Below are positions 26,356 to 35,559 of a stretch of 64,000 nt of DNA, piece by piece. Within the stretch, counting starts at the first letter, position 1. Each line of letters opens with the position of its first letter. Under the pieces are notes generated by a model. The model was not told where the DNA came from and did no database searches. It saw only the letters and a list, made by a program, of their open reading frames with translations. The position numbers and the translations under genes were made by a program. Source of the DNA: Chloroflexota bacterium (GTDB taxonomy: Bacteria > Chloroflexota > Chloroflexia > Chloroheliales > Chloroheliaceae); the NCBI GenBank assembly GCA_028287745.1, contig JAQBPB010000124.1, positions 49,669 through 113,668 on the forward strand. The letters run 5' to 3'.

Positions 26356-26381
26356 CCTTGCCGCCTATTTTGGCGGTAAGG
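26356..26381. terminator. Stem-loop just after the GT-C-like gene
   Basis: CCTTGCCGCC (26356-26365) pairs with GGCGGTAAGG (26372-26381) with one wobble. No T run follows, so it is a probable but not canonical terminator. Confidence 0.4.
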
Positions 26382-26561
26382 GTATTAAAACTTCAGGTTG
26401 GTCTTTGTATTCAGGGAAAACCAATTTTAGCTGGTTGGTGGGGTTGCATGCCTCAGGATAATGGATTCTAAAATTAAGTTTGTCTTAATAATTATCGTGG
26501 TAATAAGCGCACCAAAGAACCCGTTACCGGATGGGTGCCATTTTTTAACCGGTGTTAGCCC

Positions 26562-27992
26562 TTAGCCGGTAAATGACAGGACCGGACCCAATACTTTTTT
26601 AGCGCTGGCAAGCGAACTGGATGAGAGGTAAGCTTCAAAGGCGGCCGATTGCAACCCGGTGGCAAGGGTCGGATAGGCGTGAATGGTATCAAGTATGCCG
26701 CTAATTCCCAGTTTATGCTGCATAGCCAGGGTTATCTCGGCCAGCACTTCACCGGACCGGGCCCCGACCAGGTGCGCTCCCAGGATTTCCTGGCCTTTAT
26801 CGTTCAGGATTAACTTGATAAAACCTTCGGTTTCGCCGTCGGCCTGGGCCCGGTCTATGTCGTGCCAGGGATAGTGAATGACCTTGATATGGGTATGTTC
26901 CTGGCGGGCTTCGGCCTCAGTCTGGCCCACTCGGGAGACTTCAGGGTCGGTAAAGGTTACCCAGGGTAAGGCGCGGTAATCCACTTTTTTACGGCCGATG
27001 GGCACCAGGGCGTTTCGGGAGGCAATCCCGGCCTGGTATGCCGCTACGTGAGTGAACAGGTAACCCCCGATGACATCCCCAATCGCGTAAATATTAGGGG
27101 CCGAAGTCTGGAGGTATTCGTTGACCTCAATACCTTTGTCGCTGAATTTAACTCCCGCCGCTTCCAGCTTGAGCCCTTCCAGGTTTGGTTGCCGTCCAAC
27201 CGCTATTAACAGGTCGTCCATTTCAAGCTGAATTACTTCTTCACCCCGCATGGCTTCAATCTGTTTGGGGCCTGATTCTCCGGAAACTTTCTTGAGGCGG
27301 GTGCCGGTCAGAATTTCAAGGCCATCCCGCCCCAGGGCATCCGCGACTACGCCGGACATTTCCGGTTCCTCTTTAGGCAGTAGGCGGTCTGGGCCCTGAA
27401 TGATGGTCACTTTACTGCCTAGCCGCGCAAAAGCCTGGGCCAACTCGACCCCGATTGGCCCGCCGCCGACAACTGCCAGGCGCTCCGGCAGGCGGGTCAG
27501 GTCAAAAACATCCTGGTTGGTCAGGTAACCTGCCCGGGCCAGACCGGGTATTTCCGGGATACGCGGGTGGGAGCCGGTCGCAATAATAAAAGTTTTCGCG
27601 GTCAAGATTTGACCATTCAGGCTCAGTTCGTGGTCCCCTACAAATTCGGCCTGTCCAAATTTCACATCCACATTTTGGACGTAAACCTGCTCGGCTTCGC
27701 CAACTCTTTCGATGACCCCCTGGATGCGGGCGGCGACCTTTGCCATGTCTACCTGGAAATTTATTTCAGTCTCGGCCGTTCCCAGCATGGCCGCTTCACG
27801 CGCTGTTTTAACTATTTTGGCGGCGTGGATAAGGCTCTTACTGGGGACACAGCCTGAGTACAGGCAGTCGCCACCCAGGCGTTCTTTATCAATCAGGCAA
27901 ACGCGAGCGCCCAGGGCGGTGGTTATCCGGGCCGCCACCAGGCCGCCGGAACCGCCACCGATAACAATCACATCATACTGGTATTTAGACAT
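26562..27992 (-). CDS. FAD-dependent pyridine nucleotide-disulfide oxidoreductase (MerA-like)
   Basis: Start at ATG 27992, eight bases after AAAGGAG; the GTG at 28001 overlaps that site. The 476-aa product has the FAD motif VIVIGGGSGG, the redox pair C43/C48 in GGDCLYSGCVPSKS, the NAD(P) motif VVGGGPIGVELAQAF, the second FAD motif IYAIGDVIGG and a dimerisation domain. The C-terminal motif is HAYPTLATG: the catalytic His of lipoamide dehydrogenase (HxHPT) is Tyr, as in MerA-like and transhydrogenase-like members. It is therefore unlikely to be a dihydrolipoamide dehydrogenase. The start overlaps the end of the FabF-type gene by 8 nt; it is the last gene of a seven-gene operon. Confidence 0.88.
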   Translation of the reverse strand: MSKYQYDVIVIGGGSGGLVAARITTALGARVCLIDKERLGGDCLYSGCVPSKSLIHAAKIVKTAREAAMLGTAETEINFQVDMAKVAARIQGVIERVGEAEQVYVQNVDVKFGQAEFVGDHELSLNGQILTAKTFIIATGSHPRIPEIPGLARAGYLTNQDVFDLTRLPERLAVVGGGPIGVELAQAFARLGSKVTIIQGPDRLLPKEEPEMSGVVADALGRDGLEILTGTRLKKVSGESGPKQIEAMRGEEVIQLEMDDLLIAVGRQPNLEGLKLEAAGVKFSDKGIEVNEYLQTSAPNIYAIGDVIGGYLFTHVAAYQAGIASRNALVPIGRKKVDYRALPWVTFTDPEVSRVGQTEAEARQEHTHIKVIHYPWHDIDRAQADGETEGFIKLILNDKGQEILGAHLVGARSGEVLAEITLAMQHKLGISGILDTIHAYPTLATGLQSAAFEAYLSSSSLASAKKVLGPVLSFTG

Positions 27993-29262
27993 AAGCCTCA
28001 CTCCTTTTGCTGGGACCGGAACCGGTCTGGTGAAAGGCCCGGAAGGCCGTTACACCGTTCTGGCCGCCGAACCCAAAGCCGTTGATCAGAGCGACATCCA
28101 CCGTGGCTTTGCGGGCAGTATTGGGGACATAATCCAGGTCACATTCCGGTGTGGCGTTGTCCAGGTTAATCGTCGGTGGTATCAGGCCGTCGCGGATTGC
28201 CAGAACCGCCGCCATTGCCGAGATTGAACCGGCCGCGCCCAGCAAATGCCCGACCATTGACTTGGGCGAACTGATCGGAATCTGGTAAGCCTGGCCGCCA
28301 AAAGCGGTTTTGATGGCCTGGGTTTCGGCCGCGTCATTGAGGGGCGTGCCGGTGCCGTGAGCCACAATGTAATTTACTTCTTCCGGTTCAATACCGCATG
28401 TCTGCATGGCTTTTCGGAGGGCCCGGGCCGCGCCCGCTCCACCGGGGGCCGGGGCCGTAATGTGAAAAGCATCAGCGGTCTGCGCCCCACCCAGCACTTC
28501 GGCAATAATCCGCGCTCCACGCCCCCGGGCGTGATCAAGGGTTTCCAGTATCATAACAGCGGCACCCTCGGCAAAGACAAAACCGTCCCGGTCCCGGTCG
28601 AAGGGCCGGGAAGCTTTTTCCGGCTCATCGTTATTGCGGCTGAGGGCTTGCATATTCGCCAGGGAAGCCAGGGCCAGGGGGTTGAGAGACGCTTCGGTGC
28701 CGCCGGTAATGGCGACCTTGACTTCTCCGCTGCGGAGCAGGCGCACCGCGTCCAGGAAGGCGGTTACACCGCTGGCGCAGGCGGCTACGGCGGTCATGGC
28801 CGGGCCGGTTATGCCAAAGGTAATTGAAACCTGGCAGCTAGCCATATTAGGGGCCATCATTGGAATATAGAAAGGGCTGACCCGGTCCGGCCCTTTTTTC
28901 TCGATGACCAGGGTTTCCCAATAGGTTTCACAGAGCCCGGCCCCGCCCGTATTGATGACCACGCCGATATTTTCACGGTTATCATCGGTAATTTCCAGTT
29001 TAGATTCTTCAAGGGCCTGGCGGGTGGCCGCGATGGACATCTGGGCCGCCCGTGACATCCGGCGAGAGGCTTTGATGTTCATATACTTTTGCGGCTCAAA
29101 GTTTTTAACTTCCCCCGCAATACGCACCGGCAGGTTCCCGGCATCGAACTGGGTCACCGGGGCAATGCCTGACACGCCACCGGTCAGGTTCTGCCAGAAT
29201 TCTTCAACTGTGTTGCCGATTGGGGTAATCGCCCCCAGGCCCGTAATGACAATTCGTTGCAT
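27985..29262 (-). CDS. fabF: Beta-ketoacyl-ACP synthase II-type ketosynthase
   Basis: This 425-aa protein has the KAS II length. It begins RIVITGLGAITPIGN and has the complete Cys-His-His-Lys set: C162 in VAACASG, H302 in AHGTGTPLND, K334 and H339 in SPKSMVGHLLGAAG, with NGFGFGGQN near the end. It condenses acyl thioesters with malonyl-ACP. No ACP, malonyl transferase or ketoreductase gene is next to it. Instead it is coupled to an acyl-CoA ligase (9-bp gap upstream) and a flavoprotein. It could be the housekeeping FabF or a dedicated enzyme of this operon. Confidence 0.9.
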   Translation of the reverse strand: MQRIVITGLGAITPIGNTVEEFWQNLTGGVSGIAPVTQFDAGNLPVRIAGEVKNFEPQKYMNIKASRRMSRAAQMSIAATRQALEESKLEITDDNRENIGVVINTGGAGLCETYWETLVIEKKGPDRVSPFYIPMMAPNMASCQVSITFGITGPAMTAVAACASGVTAFLDAVRLLRSGEVKVAITGGTEASLNPLALASLANMQALSRNNDEPEKASRPFDRDRDGFVFAEGAAVMILETLDHARGRGARIIAEVLGGAQTADAFHITAPAPGGAGAARALRKAMQTCGIEPEEVNYIVAHGTGTPLNDAAETQAIKTAFGGQAYQIPISSPKSMVGHLLGAAGSISAMAAVLAIRDGLIPPTINLDNATPECDLDYVPNTARKATVDVALINGFGFGGQNGVTAFRAFHQTGSGPSKRSEAYV

Positions 29263-29271
29263 ATCAGCGCC

Positions 29272-30903
29272 TCACTCAATTACTAAATTAACTATTTTCG
29301 GTTTTATGGGGCGATTCGTGTTTTTGACGGACTTTTTGCGGTCCCAGACTGACCCACTACCGTTGGCCGCCAGCAGAAATTTGCGAACCCGCTGGGTAGC
29401 GGTACGCGGAAATTCGGTTAAAATTTCAATGTAGCGCGGCACCATAAAGCGTGGTAAACCGGCTTTACAGTACTGCCACAGGGTTTCTTCGTCCAGGGCC
29501 TGGCCGGGTTTCAGGACCACGCAAAGTTTGACTTCTTCCTCACCCAGGGCCGAGGGTACCCCCACCACGGCCGATTCCTGGATGGCGGGATGGCAGTTTA
29601 CCACCCGCTCGATTTCAAAAGCTGAAATGTTCTCACCCCGGCGGCGAATGTAGTCTTTCAGGCGGCCCCGGAAGTACAGGTAACCGTCAGCGTCCAATTC
29701 GCCAGCGTCACCGGTGTAAAACCAACCGTCCTTAAAGACCCGGGCGTTTAGTTCTGGCTGGCGGTAATAGCCGTTCATCATCAGGCCGGGCCCGGCCGGG
29801 CGCATGATAATCTGGCCCAGGCGGCCGGGTGGCAAGTCGCGGTCGTTTTCATCCACCACTTTAACCTCGCACCGCGCCGGGGCTTTCCCGGCGGCGCCAA
29901 TGCGCGGTTTGTCGGAGGGTTGCAGCACCCAGATAGCCATCCATTCCGACTGCCCATAGGTTTCCAGCAGCCGCAAGGCGAAACGCTTTTCAAAGCTGGC
30001 CCAGATTTCAGCCGGGGCAGCCGCGCCAAAGGCAATCCGCACCGGGTTATCGGCATCGTCGGGCCGGGCGGGCCGGGCGTTTAACATATTAAGAACCGCC
30101 CCCAGGTAGGGGAACACGACCGCACGGCTGCGCCGGATTTGCTTCCAGAACCCAAAGACATTAAAGCCGGTCGCCAGGCTTACCTGGCCGCCACCCAGGA
30201 AACTGCCCATGGTCGTGCCCTGGGCCGTAACGTGAAATAGAGGCAGGTAGTTAAAGGCTACTTCACCGGGGGCGGTCCGGAGCATTTCCCGGTGATAATA
30301 CAGGGGATGATTGGTCTGTGCCCTCCGGCCAATCACGACTCCTTTAGGGTGTCCGGTCGTGCCTGAAGTGTAAATTATCATGGCGGGGTCGTCCTCCCGG
30401 ACGGCAATTTCAGGCAGTGGGTCGGACGAAGCGACGGCAAGCATTTTAGCCAGGGAGAAAACTTCCGGCCGACCGGGTTGTTTCGTTTCCTTCTGGTCAT
30501 TTTCCTGGTCAACCACCAGCCAGCGGCAATTTGCCGGAAGGGCCGGGGCAATATTTTCAACTTCAGGCAGCAGGGCGCAGGTGGTAATCAATAAACTTGG
30601 CTCTGAATGTTGCGCGATATATCCCAAAACCTCGCCTTTAAGCTGAGTGTTTAACGAGACAAGGGTCAGGTTTAATTTGATGGTAGCCAGCCAGGAATAA
30701 ATAAATTCAGGGCTGTTCGGCAATAAAAAGGCCACCCGGTCGCCCGGCTGCAAGCCCAGTTCGAGCATTAGGTGGGCGACCCGGTTTCCCTGGCGGTCTA
30801 TTTCGCCATAGGAATACACCTGGTCACCAAAGGTCAGAAAAGGCTGGTTTGCCAGGTCAGCAGCCTTTTGCTCGATTAGCTGGCGTAAAAATGGTTTAGA
30901 CAT
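29272..30903 (-). CDS. AMP-forming acyl-CoA synthetase (CaiC/long-chain type)
   Basis: This 543-aa protein of the ANL superfamily has the P-loop-like IIYTSGTTGHPKG, YGQSEW, YTGDAGELDADGYLYF and the hinge GRLKDYIRRRGENIS. Near the C-terminus the usual P-x4-GK reads PRTATQRVRK, so the canonical A10 Lys is Arg with a Lys three residues later; activity on the adenylation half-reaction may differ. It activates a carboxylic acid as its acyl-CoA. Its start overlaps the upstream permease by 8 nt (ATGTCTAA), so it is coupled to the importer. Confidence 0.88.
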   Translation of the reverse strand: MSKPFLRQLIEQKAADLANQPFLTFGDQVYSYGEIDRQGNRVAHLMLELGLQPGDRVAFLLPNSPEFIYSWLATIKLNLTLVSLNTQLKGEVLGYIAQHSEPSLLITTCALLPEVENIAPALPANCRWLVVDQENDQKETKQPGRPEVFSLAKMLAVASSDPLPEIAVREDDPAMIIYTSGTTGHPKGVVIGRRAQTNHPLYYHREMLRTAPGEVAFNYLPLFHVTAQGTTMGSFLGGGQVSLATGFNVFGFWKQIRRSRAVVFPYLGAVLNMLNARPARPDDADNPVRIAFGAAAPAEIWASFEKRFALRLLETYGQSEWMAIWVLQPSDKPRIGAAGKAPARCEVKVVDENDRDLPPGRLGQIIMRPAGPGLMMNGYYRQPELNARVFKDGWFYTGDAGELDADGYLYFRGRLKDYIRRRGENISAFEIERVVNCHPAIQESAVVGVPSALGEEEVKLCVVLKPGQALDEETLWQYCKAGLPRFMVPRYIEILTEFPRTATQRVRKFLLAANGSGSVWDRKKSVKNTNRPIKPKIVNLVIE

Positions 30904-31756
30904 AGTTTCTTAAGACTGAATTCTTCCGGTTGTTTAACAACCGAGCTGACATTGCCAGGACCGCTATGGTTAATAACAGCAAAATAGCCGATGCGGCCGC
31001 CACCAGGGGCGAAAGGTTGTAGCTCAACTGCGGGTAAATCAGGGTCGAAATAGTCTGGACCCTGGGCGTCGCCAGGAATAGCGACATCACAAATTCGTTC
31101 AGAGAAATGATAAAGGAGAAGAAAGCCGACACCAGCAGGCCCGGCCAGATTAAGGGCAAGGTAATTCGCCGGAAAACTACCCCCGGACTTGCGCCCATAC
31201 CCCGGGCGGCTTCTTCCAGGCGGCGATCCACTCCCCGGAAGGCGGCCCGCATGACCGTAAAGACCAGCGGCATGGCCCACAGGGAGTGCGCGATTGCCAG
31301 GCTAACCAGGTTGCCCCACAGGCCGATGCGCTGGTGCCAGGCCAGGTTTTGCATACCCAGCACGACCGGCGGAACGAACAGTGGCAGCAAAATAAACAGG
31401 TTAATGGTTTTTTTAGCCGGAAAGTCAAAGCGCTCGAAAGCCAGGGCCGCGCTGGTGCCGACCAGTACTGAAATAGCGGTTGTCATAAGGGCAATCAGCA
31501 CGCTATTGACTGCCCCGATTTGCCAGATTGGGTCGTTAAAAAAACGCTCGTACCAGCGCAAGGACCAACTGCCGAGGGCCGGAACCTCGATTATTTCGCT
31601 GTCGGTAAATGAGACCAACAGGCTCAGTACCAGCGGCATCGCCAGCAGGGCCAGCATCAACAGCCCCAGCAGGTAGACCGGCAAATAAGCCGCCAGCCCG
31701 GCCAGGCGGGAATGTCCTACTGAACGGACAATTTCGGGTGAAACAGGTCTTATCAT
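30896..31756 (-). CDS. ABC transporter permease (PotC-like)
   Basis: This 286-aa protein has six predicted helices and the EAA-type loop EEAARGMGASPGVVFRRITLP, which contacts the ATPase. It belongs to the spermidine/putrescine/Fe(III)/thiamine-type importer permeases. It overlaps the upstream permease by 4 nt (ATGA) and the downstream ligase by 8 nt. Confidence 0.88.
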   Translation of the reverse strand: MIRPVSPEIVRSVGHSRLAGLAAYLPVYLLGLLMLALLAMPLVLSLLVSFTDSEIIEVPALGSWSLRWYERFFNDPIWQIGAVNSVLIALMTTAISVLVGTSAALAFERFDFPAKKTINLFILLPLFVPPVVLGMQNLAWHQRIGLWGNLVSLAIAHSLWAMPLVFTVMRAAFRGVDRRLEEAARGMGASPGVVFRRITLPLIWPGLLVSAFFSFIISLNEFVMSLFLATPRVQTISTLIYPQLSYNLSPLVAAASAILLLLTIAVLAMSARLLNNRKNSVLRNYV

Positions 31757-32724
31757 GGCTGGCCTCCGGCGGGGACGGCTTTCAATCGCCGGGTATGGCG
31801 GTCAACAATAAACCAGCGCAAAAGGCCGGTAAGCCCCAGCAAAACTATTACAAACAGCACATTGCTGACCGCCAGCGCGGCCCCCAACGGCCAGTTGTTC
31901 TGGCTGAAAGTCAGGTCAAAGACTTCTACCGCCGTGGTGTAATTGTCGGGGTTGCCCATAATTACGGGGCCGACATAGGCTCCAAAGGCCCAGACGAAGG
32001 TAATCCCGGCCCCGGCCACCGCCCCGGAAAAGGTTAAGCGAAAAGTTGTCTCATAAAAAGCCCGGAAGGGTGAGGCACCCATACCCCGGGCGGCCTGTTC
32101 CAGGTTTGGATCCAGCCGCTCGAACAGGCTGACCAGCAGCAAGATCGGATAGGGGCACAGCAGAACCGTTTCGGTGACTACTACCGCGAAGGTGTTGGCA
32201 AACATTGAAATGGGTTCTTTGATAATTCCCAGGGCCAGCAAAACCTGGTTTATCAGGCCGCTATTGCTGAACAGCACCAGCAAGCCATAGGTCAGGACCA
32301 GCAGATTGGTTAATTTCGGCAGCATTACCAGCAACAACGCGCCGACTTTAAAGCGGGAACTGCCCCGGTGTATCAGGACCGCGCAGGGATAGGCCAGCAC
32401 CATCACGCAAATGGTGATAAGGACCGCCTGGACGAGAGTGCCGCCTAAAATTCTTAGATAATAGGCATCTCCCAGAAGGGTGCCGTACTGGTTGAAGGTA
32501 AAGGTATTGGGGTCATAAAAGCGGCTGCCGCCGGGACTGGCGCTGCCGGGGCGGGAGTACAGGCTGAGCCGGACCAGCCACAGCACCGGGATTACAAAAA
32601 AGCCGGTCAGGAACAGTAAGGCCGGGGCCAGGAATAGCCAGGCTACTATAGAATCCCGTTCGGTCTTTTGTTTTCGCTCCGGCGGTTGAGCCGGTGAGTT
32701 GTTACTTTGAAGGCTTGCGGTCAT
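31753..32724 (-). CDS. ABC transporter permease (PotB-like)
   Basis: The product has 323 aa if started at ATG 32724; a TTG at 32793 would add 23 residues without clear support. It has six helices and an EAA loop EQAARGMGASPFRAFYETTF. The N-terminus is hydrophilic before the first helix (IVAWLFLAPALLFLTGF), as in PotB. It forms the heterodimeric channel with the downstream PotC-like protein. Confidence 0.85.
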   Translation of the reverse strand: MTASLQSNNSPAQPPERKQKTERDSIVAWLFLAPALLFLTGFFVIPVLWLVRLSLYSRPGSASPGGSRFYDPNTFTFNQYGTLLGDAYYLRILGGTLVQAVLITICVMVLAYPCAVLIHRGSSRFKVGALLLVMLPKLTNLLVLTYGLLVLFSNSGLINQVLLALGIIKEPISMFANTFAVVVTETVLLCPYPILLLVSLFERLDPNLEQAARGMGASPFRAFYETTFRLTFSGAVAGAGITFVWAFGAYVGPVIMGNPDNYTTAVEVFDLTFSQNNWPLGAALAVSNVLFVIVLLGLTGLLRWFIVDRHTRRLKAVPAGGQP

Positions 32725-32801
32725 GCGGTTAAAATCCGGTCCTCTAAAACATGTCCGTAAATTAGTCTTTACCGGCCAGGTCCAACGGAACAAATAGTAT
32801 T

Positions 32802-33932
32802 TCAGGTTTGAAAGTAACTGATAGGACTTTCTGGCTGCCAGCTCAATCGGACGGTTTCGCCCTGGCGGTGCAAGGGCTGCCCGGAAGCGTTAGGCTCGAT
32901 CACCTTGATAAGGGCCGTACTATTTTCGGGGCGGGCCAGGTAAAGGGTCGCCGCTCCCAGGAAGGTTACAAACTCGATGGTAGCGTTCCAGGCCGGGACG
33001 CCCGGTTCCAACGGCGGGCCACCGGGTTTATCAAGGCGGACTCGTTCGGCCCGCAGGCAAATAATTACCGGTTGGCCGGGCTGGCCGGGTTGGTTGTTTA
33101 AAAAGGTAAATTCCAGGCCACTCGCCTTTACCCGGTAGTCATTTACCCTTGTTTCCAGCACTTCACCCCGCAGCACATTCATTTCGCCAATAAAAGCGGC
33201 CACAAAAGGCGAGGCCGGTCCGGTATAAATTTCGGTTGGTGAACCGATTTGCTCCAGGCGGCCCTGGTGCAATACTGCCACCCGGTCGGCCATCGAAAGG
33301 CTTTCTTCCTGGTCGTGTGTGACCATAATCGCCGTAATGCCGATTAGCCGCTGCAGGCGCTTGAGTTCAAGCCGCATATTGTCGCGCAGGCGGCGGTCCA
33401 GGTTCGCCAGCGGTTCGTCTAATAACAGCAAACCGGGCCGGTAGACGATAGCCCGGGCCAGGGCAACTCGCTGCTGCTGGCCGCCGGAAAGCTGGTTGGG
33501 ATAGCGTTTTGCCAGCCCGTTCAGTTCGACCAGTTCCAGGGCTTCGGCGACCCGCCCGGCTATTTCTTTATCAGAAAAGCGGCGCATTTTGAGACCAAAG
33601 GCCACATTCTGAGCGACCGTCATATGCGGGAAAAGGGCATAGTTTTGAAAAACCATGCCAATATTGCGGTGGTGGACGGGCAGACGGGTTACGTCCTGAC
33701 CGCCAATCAAGATGGTGCCACCGGAGGGACGCTCGTAGCCACCAATCAGGCGCAGCAGGGTTGTCTTACCGGAACCGCTCGGACCCAGTAAAAAGAGAAA
33801 CTCGCCCGGTTCGACTTGAAGGGTAAGATCTTTAACCGCGACGGTTTCGCCAAAGTTTTTGGATACCGCTGCAAGTCCCACCGACTGTCCGGGGGAAGCC
33901 AAATTAGCGGGAGGAATGCCAGAATTTATCAA
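32802..33932 (-). CDS. ABC transporter ATP-binding protein (PotA/FbpC-like)
   Basis: This 376-aa protein has Walker A GPSGSGKTT (50-58), Q-loop FQNYALFPH, signature LSGGQQQR (148-155), Walker B LLLLDEPLANLD and H-loop VTHDQEE. A C-terminal TOBE-like domain of about 130 residues follows. The TTG start at 33932 has AAAGGAG about 12 bases upstream. It powers the importer encoded by its neighbours. Confidence 0.92.
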   Translation of the reverse strand: MINSGIPPANLASPGQSVGLAAVSKNFGETVAVKDLTLQVEPGEFLFLLGPSGSGKTTLLRLIGGYERPSGGTILIGGQDVTRLPVHHRNIGMVFQNYALFPHMTVAQNVAFGLKMRRFSDKEIAGRVAEALELVELNGLAKRYPNQLSGGQQQRVALARAIVYRPGLLLLDEPLANLDRRLRDNMRLELKRLQRLIGITAIMVTHDQEESLSMADRVAVLHQGRLEQIGSPTEIYTGPASPFVAAFIGEMNVLRGEVLETRVNDYRVKASGLEFTFLNNQPGQPGQPVIICLRAERVRLDKPGGPPLEPGVPAWNATIEFVTFLGAATLYLARPENSTALIKVIEPNASGQPLHRQGETVRLSWQPESPISYFQT

Positions 33933-33950
33933 GATTGGGACCGGCTCCTT

Positions 33951-35267
33951 TTAGCTCTTTCTTAATACCTGGCTGTTCCAGAATTTGGAGATTTTGTCGT
34001 CGTTTTTATCGTACAGGTCATAAGGATAATAAGATAGATTGGCGAAATGATCGGGCTGGTTGGGATAAACTTTGGCCCAAACCGGTTGTTTGACCGCCAC
34101 TTCAGACGCAATGGAAGGGATATTGACCGAGAACTGGCCGGTCTGCGCCCCAAAGGCTCGCTGAATATCCTGGCTGGCAAAGAAGTCCATGGCGGCCTGG
34201 GCCAGGTCGGCCTGTTTGGTAGTTTTGGGTACTACGAAGAATAATTGGACGTAAGCCTGGTCGTTGGTAGGGACCGTGAAACCCACCGGCTTGTTGGACT
34301 GAATAGGCGAAATCAAGCCGTTGCCATGAATGTTACCCGCCGAAACATTCTTTTGCAAGAGGGCGTTGACACCATCGGCGGTGGTCGGCCACCAGTACTT
34401 GACCCAGTCGCGTTTGTCCCTGGCAAACTGCAGGACCCCATCCAGGTTGTTAGCAATTTCCTGTTTGGCGGTACCTGGCTTGCCGTCCATTTCTACTTTA
34501 GCGACAGCAAAAGTATAGAGCGACATATAGTAAGAGTTGTAAAGCATTATCTTGCCCTTTAACCCTTCCGAGAACAGGTCGGACCACTTTTTAAGGCCCT
34601 CCGGGACCAGTTCGGTTTGCCAGCACAGGGTCATGGCCGAGCTTATAAAAGGGAGGCCCCAGCTATCCCGGTAAATAGTACTATCCAGGATTTGGGGCGC
34701 GAAGTTTCTGGCATTAGGGATTTTAGTAATATCAATTTTCTGGAACAGGCCCTGGCGAATGCCGGGATACCCTTGGATGGGATCGGTTTCGACCAGGTCG
34801 AAGGGTGGCTGATCGTCTGGTGATGCTTGCAGCTTGGCGGCGGCGTCCCACCAACCCGGTGAAAGGACCATCCTGGCCCCGGTTAATTTCTCGAAGGCCG
34901 GGGCGTAAACTTCTCGGAAAGTAGTTTCGGTCAAACCTGCATAGACGAAAACGGTCAGAGTACGCCCCGCAAAAGGGAGGTTGCCGGTCGTCGTCGCATT
35001 TGGAGCAACCCTGGTTGTAGTAGTGTTTGCAGTAGTAGACACCGCTTTGGAGGAGGTAATTGCGGCAGTTGTAGTACTCGCGGCCGAGGTTGTACCGGTT
35101 GGAGTGGTATTGGCAGTGGCAGTGGTTAAAACGGCCCCGGCGTTCGGGGTGGAGTCGCCGCAAGCCGCGACCACCGGGGTTATCAGCGCAACAGTAGCCA
35201 GGGTACCGCCGGTCCTTAGAAAGCTTCGGCGAGAAACAAATTTATCTTTCCGTTCAGTATCGGGCAT
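33951..35267 (-). CDS. ABC substrate-binding lipoprotein (PotD-like), Tat-type signal
   Basis: This 438-aa protein has a twin-arginine motif (VSRRSFLRTGG, R13-R14) running into a hydrophobic stretch and a lipobox-like VVAAC (C36). A Thr/Ala-rich linker (about 40-95) is followed by a binding domain of the PotD/Fe(III)-type fold (LTVFVYAG..., VETDPIQGYPG, YNSYYMSLYTF). The ligand cannot be read from sequence; polyamines, iron or organic acids are all possible. It is the first gene of the operon, with AGGAGG before the start and a TATATT (35291-35296, minus strand) as a possible -10. Confidence 0.87.
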   Translation of the reverse strand: MPDTERKDKFVSRRSFLRTGGTLATVALITPVVAACGDSTPNAGAVLTTATANTTPTGTTSAASTTTAAITSSKAVSTTANTTTTRVAPNATTTGNLPFAGRTLTVFVYAGLTETTFREVYAPAFEKLTGARMVLSPGWWDAAAKLQASPDDQPPFDLVETDPIQGYPGIRQGLFQKIDITKIPNARNFAPQILDSTIYRDSWGLPFISSAMTLCWQTELVPEGLKKWSDLFSEGLKGKIMLYNSYYMSLYTFAVAKVEMDGKPGTAKQEIANNLDGVLQFARDKRDWVKYWWPTTADGVNALLQKNVSAGNIHGNGLISPIQSNKPVGFTVPTNDQAYVQLFFVVPKTTKQADLAQAAMDFFASQDIQRAFGAQTGQFSVNIPSIASEVAVKQPVWAKVYPNQPDHFANLSYYPYDLYDKNDDKISKFWNSQVLRKS

Positions 35268-35559
35268 GGTGTCTTTCGCCTCCTGTTAACAATATACAAG
35301 GGTTCCCCGGAATTTATAACTTTGTATAAGGTGGTCGGGCCGGCTAACGGTAGTGCGCCTGGCTATTCGCCAGGTAAGGTTAATACATTGCCAGTTTACA
35401 CTTTTATGGTGCTAAAAGATTAGCGATATAATTAGCTATTTGTGAGTAAAAGGTGAATTATCGGTAAACCGGCGGTAAAGTCATTCCAGGCAATCCAAAA
35501 TCTAACTCAGCCTGTTAATTTACGCCTGGAACACCACTTTGGATGACTCGTTTTTGGTA

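Noticed and set aside
26562..27992. Mercuric reductase or dihydrolipoamide dehydrogenase as a firm call
   Set aside because: There is no metal-binding N-terminal domain, no mer genes nearby, and the lipoamide dehydrogenase catalytic His is Tyr; only the broad family is supported.
29272..30903. Inactive acyl-CoA ligase because the A10 Lys is Arg
   Set aside because: I recall related CaiC-like ligases with a T-Q-R-V-x-K pattern and a shifted Lys, so loss of activity cannot be claimed.
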